From Nymphaea colorata (Eukaryota; Streptophyta; Magnoliopsida; Nymphaeales; Nymphaeaceae): 60,000 bases of DNA. A program made the translations under genes and the position numbers. The stretch lies in contig NC_045148.1 of NCBI RefSeq assembly GCF_008831285.2, positions 6,021,001 to 6,081,000 of the forward strand, given 5' to 3'. Numbering within the stretch: position 1 is the stretch's first letter; every line of letters begins with the position of its first letter. Below are positions 54,241 through 60,000 of the stretch, piece after piece. The notes beneath the pieces were generated by a model. The model was not told the origin of the DNA. It saw only the letters and a program-made list of their open reading frames with translations, and did no database searches.

Positions 54241-56196
54241 ACCAGCAAATAGAGTGCATTGGTGGTGATGATAGAGGATAGGTTTTGGCTTTTGGTGATT
54301 GGCTGAACATTGGGATTGGCTGCCAAAGACGCTTACAAGAGTTGTGACTCTATAAGAAGGGTGAGCGAGGCCTAATCAAGCCTATTTTGTGTAATGTTAT
54401 CCTTAAGTACATGAGTAACTATTGTTTAAGCATGTTAGGTTCAAGATTGAATGACTTAGGGTGCATGATAACATGACCCATGCTATATTTTATTACAATG
54501 GAGAAAGTTTAAGACTGTTTTTAGATGAGCATTGACCCATGCTATATTTTATTGGATTTTGCAATGCTTGTGAGAATGTTGGGTTGCATATGGAAAATAC
54601 AATTTGAAAGGATAAAGAAACGTGTTGTTATCATCAAATAATGCTCATTGCATGTGGATTTGATTAATTTTCAGCTCTTACTAGTGAGCTAGTGTTGTTG
54701 TCATCAAATTGACAAATAAATTGACAAATAGAAAAGCATGGTTGTTGGGATGACACCTCAACTAAGAAAGCAAGTTCAGAAACACACTGCTAATAGGTTG
54801 AATCAAAGTCTTGAAGTTTAAATCGATCGGTCATAACCTTGAAAAGATGGAAAAAAATTTGTTGGAGGGTTCTACTGGCCAATTCTTCTTTTCATCACCC
54901 TCTTGAGACGATAACCATGACACGATGGTCCTATTTTTTAATAAATAGATTTTAGAGCAAAGTGAATGAAAAAATTTATTTTTTTGAATTTTTGTAGATG
55001 GACAGTTATGAGCCAATCACGGATCGAGACCAATTCTATGGTTTGATTAAGTTTTTGTATGAAGTGATTGTTATAGTTTGACTGTTGTGAATGTTATGTG
55101 ATTTTTGTCAACATTGACGTTGGGTAGTGATTCAATTGAATAAACTTAACAGGAAAAAGTGCCCATAAAGAATATGGCTAGCTAAGAGTATTGATTAAAC
55201 ATGCAACCTTCTTAAGGAGGCGATTTGGGGTGTGGGTGCACTCGTGAAGTGAACCAACCTCGTGTGCTAGCCAATCCTATTGTGAATATGCTCTCGTAAT
55301 GATAAATTAATAAATAATAATTGGTTGGAGGCAAGTGGGTTATAAAAATATGTTTGGTATATGTCTTGCCTTTGCTACTGGTCTCGCATGCTCGGAGCGC
55401 AAGCAGTGCAAGGCCTTAGAATATTGTTGTTTGATGTGCTAGGAGCATTGGGGTCCTGACTTCCCAACTTGGGTGTCTTAGGAAAAGCTGAGTAACTCTC
55501 CTTGGAAGTCACATATCTATGGTTGATTGCTCTACCGCTATTGCATGAACGAACTCATATTGTTTTGGGCCCCCATGGGGGTTGCCTTTCAACTGTAGGT
55601 CACCTATGGTGTTTATGCGCATGTGTTTTACACCCACAAGGGCTATCAATTCACTGAATTGACTATAAACGAAATGAATATGAATGGAGTAAATGTGCAT
55701 GAATTGAATATGATTGATCAGTGTATTGACTATTGTTATTGAGTAGTTCTATATATTATAGAATATGTGAGGGACTACTATGATAAGTCATGTGACTTCA
55801 TGCACATATCATGATATCATAGTCATTATGTTTCTTTATATGTTAGACTTCAGATTTGAGCCCTTACCTTAAAAGGTTAGGGATTGATAAGATTGATAAG
55901 ATCGCTCCACTCACATCAAAATGAGGAGATTTTGGGTCTAGAGTCAAGCTGATGCATCACATTTTGTATCATTAATGAATTGTTTTGGTATAGACATTGG
56001 TGTTTTGGTTTTTGGGGCATTTTTATCATCTATGTCATTAATAAAAGTGAAGCCACTTTGTATGAACTGATTTTGGAACATAATGGAATATTTTCCTCAT
56101 TGTCATTTTGATTTACATAGGTCCATTTCAATTGTTGTGTCATTACACCTCGATGTGTAATAAAAAAATAGGGGTTAAAAAGGTTGGGGTGTGTCA
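54241..56196 (+). repeat. Gypsy-3 5' LTR (left boundary uncertain)
   Basis: Ends ggttggggtgtgtCA at 56196, four bases before the primer site. AT-rich with no coding content. The start could lie anywhere between about 53.9 and 54.5 kb. Confidence 0.55.
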
Positions 56197-56200
56197 GCTT

Positions 56201-56212
56201 TGGTATTAGAGC
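56201..56212 (+). other. Gypsy-3 primer-binding site
   Basis: TGGTATTAGAGC, one mismatch from the initiator-Met-tRNA complement. Confidence 0.88.
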
Positions 56213-56436
56213 TACAGAAAAAACCCACTATGAATGGGAACTAAAGGCCATTTGTGAAGCTGTGTTCCCCTGGTTCGTGCTATTTGATTGGTCTCATATT
56301 ATAATTTTGATTTTAACTATGATATATATGTGTTGAGTGGGTTGATGTTTTGGCATTATTTTGATGATGTATCTTTGCAATTTGACTTGAAAGACTTGGC
56401 ATAGACTTTGTAATAAGAATGAAGGTTTTTACTTGT

Positions 56437-57590
56437 ACAGATGACGTACCAACGTAGGGGTAAGAAGTGAAGTGAGCTTGCGACTAAGACACAAAGAGAG
56501 CTGAGTTTGGCCCATTCAGATGTGCACACCCCACTGGACGATAGTACATTGGGGCAACAGTTTACCTAGACTGGTGTGGGTGCCCAAACACCACCAATTT
56601 AGACTCCATCAGTGGATCAACAAGCTATACTACTAACAACTTTGCGAACAATGACCTCACTAGTCCAGTCGAGAAGCTTCAACAATTTGAAGTTGCAAGT
56701 GCTTGTCAATAATCAAAAGGACCCATGTATCTCCTACGAGAGATACTAGTTTACATCCTAAGCAAAAGGTGGCCTCGGTGTCATTTAAACAATTTATGTC
56801 GATGTAGTTGCCTGTTTTTACTGTAGATGGAAACTCAGACGCAACAGAAGAGTGGATTGAGGAGGTTGAGTGCACATTTGGGTTTCTTAAGATGCCAAAG
56901 GGAGATAAAGTTAACTGTGACTCATACTTGTTGAATGAGGATGCTAAACCATGGTGGAAATTAACATGTGAGATTCAGTTCACAGGTCAACAAGCGAGCT
57001 CATGGAAGCAGTTTAGAGATTCATTCTTCAACATCTACTTCCTAGTGCATGCAAAGAACAAAAAAAATGCAAGAGTTCCTTGAGTTGTAACAAAATCACA
57101 TGAGTTTGGGAGATTATGTTATGAAGTATTGGCACTTGGAGATGTATCGCCACATCTCTACACTATTGATGAGGTCAAGCAGATAAATTTGTGCATGAAT
57201 TGTGTGAAAGAATGTAAAGCAAGGTGATGTCTAGCATGCCTCATGATTTGGACAAGATGACCACCATGACCAGATGCATGGAGGAGGATTAAGCAGTGAC
57301 ACAGGGGGACCACCATAAGAAACCAGGCCAGCACTCACATGGTGGGCGGATGCAAACCAAGCACAACAACTAGGCAAAGCCTTATAGGAGGCAAAACAAC
57401 AAAGCATTCAAGCATAACAGGCTTACCGACAGTGATTCTAGATAGGGGCAGTGACTACTTCAACTCTACCTAGATGTCCCACTTGTTCATGTGTATACCT
57501 CAAGAAGCCATGTTATCAAGAGACCAGAGTGTGTTTACATTATGGAAGGATGAGACACTTCATAAAAAAAATCCAAAAATGCAAGAAAAA
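56437..57590 (+). pseudogene. Gypsy-3 gag
   Basis: The core at 56808-57083 reads VFTVDGNSDATEEWIEEVEC, then MPKGDKVNCDSYLLNEDAKP and WWKLTCEIQFTG, a retrotransposon gag capsid pattern with the WW pair. A degenerate zinc knuckle follows near 57525-57590 (VCLHYGRMRHFIKKIQKC; the second Cys of the first pair is lost). Frameshifts occur after 57083. Confidence 0.82.
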
Positions 57591-57713
57591 GAGTTGAAGA
57601 AGCCTGAGGCCAGTCATTCAAGTACGCAAAAGACTATTAAACGTATGCAACTATTGTGGAGGAGCTTCATGCACTCAATCTCATTGAACGTATATTACTT
57701 GTAGGTTCTCATA

Positions 57714-57977
57714 TTGCTAGTGTTAATTGATGTAGGGGCGAATCATTCTTTCATATATAGTCGATTTGCTACTTCACTAGAAGTGTCGACTAAGATGATG
57801 CCATATGTCTTAAAAGTGGTAAGCTCTATGCATGCTCAAGATTTGTGTGGTCAGTATCTATCTGATGTAGATGTAGAGATCCATCAGCATCATTTGCTTA
57901 TACAGTTGGCAATCACAAGTATCAGTGGGTTGATGTTATTTGAGGCATGGTGGCTATATGTGCATTATTTGTCAATA
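57714..57977 (+). pseudogene. Gypsy-3 aspartic protease
   Basis: Reads VLIDVGANHSFIYSRFA, matching the gypsy VLIDSGATHSFI active site with Ser replaced by Val, so it is probably inactive. The end of the domain is degraded. Confidence 0.82.
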
Positions 57978-58071
57978 TAGATTGCATGAATAAGCAGATA
58001 AAGTTGTTGACTCATGAGATGCAGCTAGTGAAATCCAAGCTCGAAAATCAAGTCGAACTGATAAGATAATA

Positions 58072-58930
58072 GTGTCTGCACTAAAGGAACGATTATTAGA
58101 AAAGAAAAGTGATGCATTCTTAGTCAATGTGTTGGCCAGTGAGACTAAGCTAGTGAAGTTAGGGGATGTGGCCATTGTGGGAGAGTACCCATATGTGTTT
58201 CTTGAAGGGTTAATGAATTTGCCTCCAATACAGGAAAATGAATTCAGGACAGAGTTGTTACCAAAGACATCTCCCATTTTTAAGGCACCATACCATGACA
58301 CTGGCAGAGCAAAAAGAATTGAATAAGCAACTACATGAGCTCTTAGATACGAGCTTCATTCGACCCAACATATCACATTGGGGAGCATCTATGTTGTTTG
58401 TTAAGAAGAAAGATGGAACAATGCACTTATGCATTGATTATCACATGTTGAATTAAGTCACCATCAAGAATAGGTATCTGCTTTCTAGAATTGAGGACTT
58501 GTTCAATTAGCTCAAGAATACAAAAGTGTTCTCCATTGATCTGATGATGGGCTATCACCAGCTTTTGATAAAGGAGAAAGATGTTGCTAAGACTGCCTTT
58601 TGAACTATATATGAACACTATGAATTCAGGGTCATGCCTTTTGGATTGACCAATGGTTCTGCAATGTTTATGAACTTCATGAATTAGGTTTTCTAAGACT
58701 ACTTGGATCGATTTGTTAATGTATTTGTAGATGATATTTTGGTGTATTCAAATAGTGAGGCAGAGAACAAAAATCACCTAAAGAGTGGGTTAGGGATTTT
58801 GCGCAAACATAATTTACATACAAAGTACTCAAAATGTGAATTTTGGGTAGAGAATATGAACTTTCTTGGTCATGTAATATCGCACGTTTGTACAAGACTT
58901 TTTGAAAATAGCTACGCTCATGACTAAACT
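58072..58930 (+). pseudogene. Gypsy-3 reverse transcriptase
   Basis: Blocks in order: [83 protein letters not shown]; catalytic FVDD at 58724-58735 ([10 protein letters not shown]); [16 protein letters not shown]. Stops occur at least five times. Confidence 0.92.
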
Positions 58931-58979
58931 ATTAAGAAAAGGAGTGAAGTTTGTTTAGGATGAGGAGTGCAAGAAGAAT

Positions 58980-59400
58980 CTCCAAACTCTGAAAGATAAG
59001 CTTACCATCACACCTATCTTGACGCTTCCATGTGGTAATTTTAGATTTGTGGTATACACAGATGCATCAGGAATCAATTATGGTTGTGTATTGATACAAC
59101 ATGATCATGTGGTAGCTTATGCATCTAGACAGTTGAAGACTCATAAGAAGCATTATCCCACACATGATTTGGAATTGAGAGCGATAGTATTTGCACTGAA
59201 AATATAGAGACACTATCTCTATGGGGCAATGTTTGAGGTGTTTATAAACCACAAGTCATTGAAGTACATATTCTCCCAAAAATATCTCAATCTGAGGTAA
59301 AAAAGATTGATTGAGTTTCTAAAGAATTATGATTTTAAAATATCATATTATTGAGAAAAAATGAATGTGGTGGCTAATGTTTTGAGCAGACATGTAAAGG
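58980..59400 (+). pseudogene. Gypsy-3 RNase H
   Basis: Reads [40 protein letters not shown] and [12 protein letters not shown], then a stop in place of Trp, RHYLYG, and later NHKSLKYIFSQKYLNLR and NVVANVLSRH. The Asp in YTDAS and the Glu in LELRAI are present. Confidence 0.9.
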
Positions 59401-59589
59401 CGATGACATATAGTGATGAAACACTCTTGGACATTGTTGCAACATAAGATAACATGGTAGGTGATGAGAACAAAGCAACTATGACCGACTTGATATAATA
59501 TCCATTTTTGGAGAAGCTTATATTGAAGCAAAAAAAAGATTTTGATTTTGCTAAAAACATGAAAAAAAGTAAGAAGACAAATTCTCCTT

Positions 59590-60000
59590 GGTATCAGGAT
59601 GAGAATGGTTCATTGTGGTTTTGACAAAGATTATGAGTCCCTAAAGATGCAGGGGTGAAGTGATAGTTGCTTGATGAAGCTCATAAATCTAAATTTTTCA
59701 TGCATCCTGTTAGTACAAAGATGTTTTAGGTTCTGAAATGAATTTATTGGTGATCTGGCATGAAGCAAGAAATTACAAAATATTGGTAAAATACTTAGTA
59801 CCCCAATGGGTCAAAATAGAACATCAACGGCTCAGGAGGCTTGTTGCATAGGAAATATATTCCCGTGTAGAAATGAAAGGACATCATGATGAATATTGCG
59901 GCAGGTTTGTCTTGCACAAAGAGACGACATGGTGCCACATGGGTGATTGTTGACTGAATTATAAAGGAAGCTCATTTTCTGCCCATCAGAATCAGTCAGT
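59590..60000 (+). pseudogene. Gypsy-3 integrase, start only
   Basis: Zinc-binding and early core blocks are recognisable through stops: LLDEAHKSKFFMHPVSTKMF, IYW-SGMKQEI, then ATWVIVD and EAHFLPI at the window end. Confidence 0.8.

Larger units (their letters stand above)
54241..60000 (+). mobile_element. Ty3/gypsy retrotransposon (gypsy-3), plus strand, continues past window
   Basis: Left LTR ending at 56196, primer site, gag, protease, reverse transcriptase, RNase H and the start of integrase in gypsy order. Many in-frame stops. The LTR start is not located and the right LTR lies outside the window. Confidence 0.85.

Noticed and set aside
53571-54252. Ser/Leu/Pro-rich frames of 100-138 codons
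   Set aside because: Produced by the pyrimidine-rich low-complexity DNA; overlapping frames look equally good.
1-60000. A previously undescribed multi-gene system or biosynthetic cluster
   Set aside because: Only UGT genes are intact; no neighbouring P450, acyltransferase, regulator or transporter is present, and everything else is assignable to transposable elements or spacer.

Overview
This is nuclear DNA of a flowering plant. The evidence is an intronless plant secondary-metabolism glycosyltransferase family, plant-type Ty1/copia and Ty3/gypsy retrotransposons with initiator-Met-tRNA primer sites, LINE reverse transcriptase, hAT-like and Tourist-like MITEs, and many long (TA)n microsatellites in AT-rich spacer. 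The species cannot be fixed from the sequence. No bacterial-style operon, CRISPR array, rRNA or tRNA gene was seen.

The only convincing host genes are three family-1 UDP-glycosyltransferases (UGTs), all on the minus strand and head-to-tail. UGT-1 (1135 down to the left window edge) is open throughout but cut by the window end inside the PSPG box. UGT-2 (24598-23150, 482 aa) and UGT-3 (40646-39225, 473 aa) are complete single-exon genes about 93% identical by hand count. UGT-2 and UGT-3 sit inside a 4.2-kb segmental duplication (about 22598-26823 and 38613-42897) that carries the gene, a shared TATA box, about 2.2 kb of upstream sequence and one shared MITE. UGT-2 differs by a 27-bp in-frame tandem duplication just after the donor-binding box. 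All three keep the catalytic His16 and, in UGT-2 and UGT-3, Asp119. Their motifs suggest glucosylation of small phenolic acceptors (group E, UGT71/72/88-like).

The rest is a nested transposon landscape. Region by region: 3.9-7.4 kb holds a decayed LINE with an internal 830-bp tandem duplication. 7447-10810 is a large solo LTR (minus) with 5-bp target-site duplications (TSDs), apparently inserted in the LINE tail. 11.1-11.7 kb has an unidentified broken reading frame. 14.2-15.1 kb is a copia gag/protease fragment. 15764-20525 is a structurally complete but decayed copia element (minus). 27.2-38.5 kb is a gypsy element (minus) that has lost pol; a 4.4-kb solo LTR (28772-33214, plus) is inserted in its 3' LTR, and a young hAT-type MITE (30155-30493) sits in that solo LTR. 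46.2-53.5 kb is a second minus-strand gypsy with reverse transcriptase and a chromodomain-like integrase tail; its LTR is interrupted by a small non-autonomous LTR element (46609-48611), and a Tourist-like MITE lies at 51047-51575. From about 54.2 kb to the right edge runs a plus-strand gypsy (LTR, primer site, gag, protease, reverse transcriptase, RNase H, start of integrase) full of stop codons.

I found no previously undescribed functional system. The most informative items are the recent UGT duplication with its in-frame repeat, the pair of related giant solo LTRs, the multi-level nests with intact target-site duplications, and the methylation-like pattern of stop codons in the right-hand gypsy.
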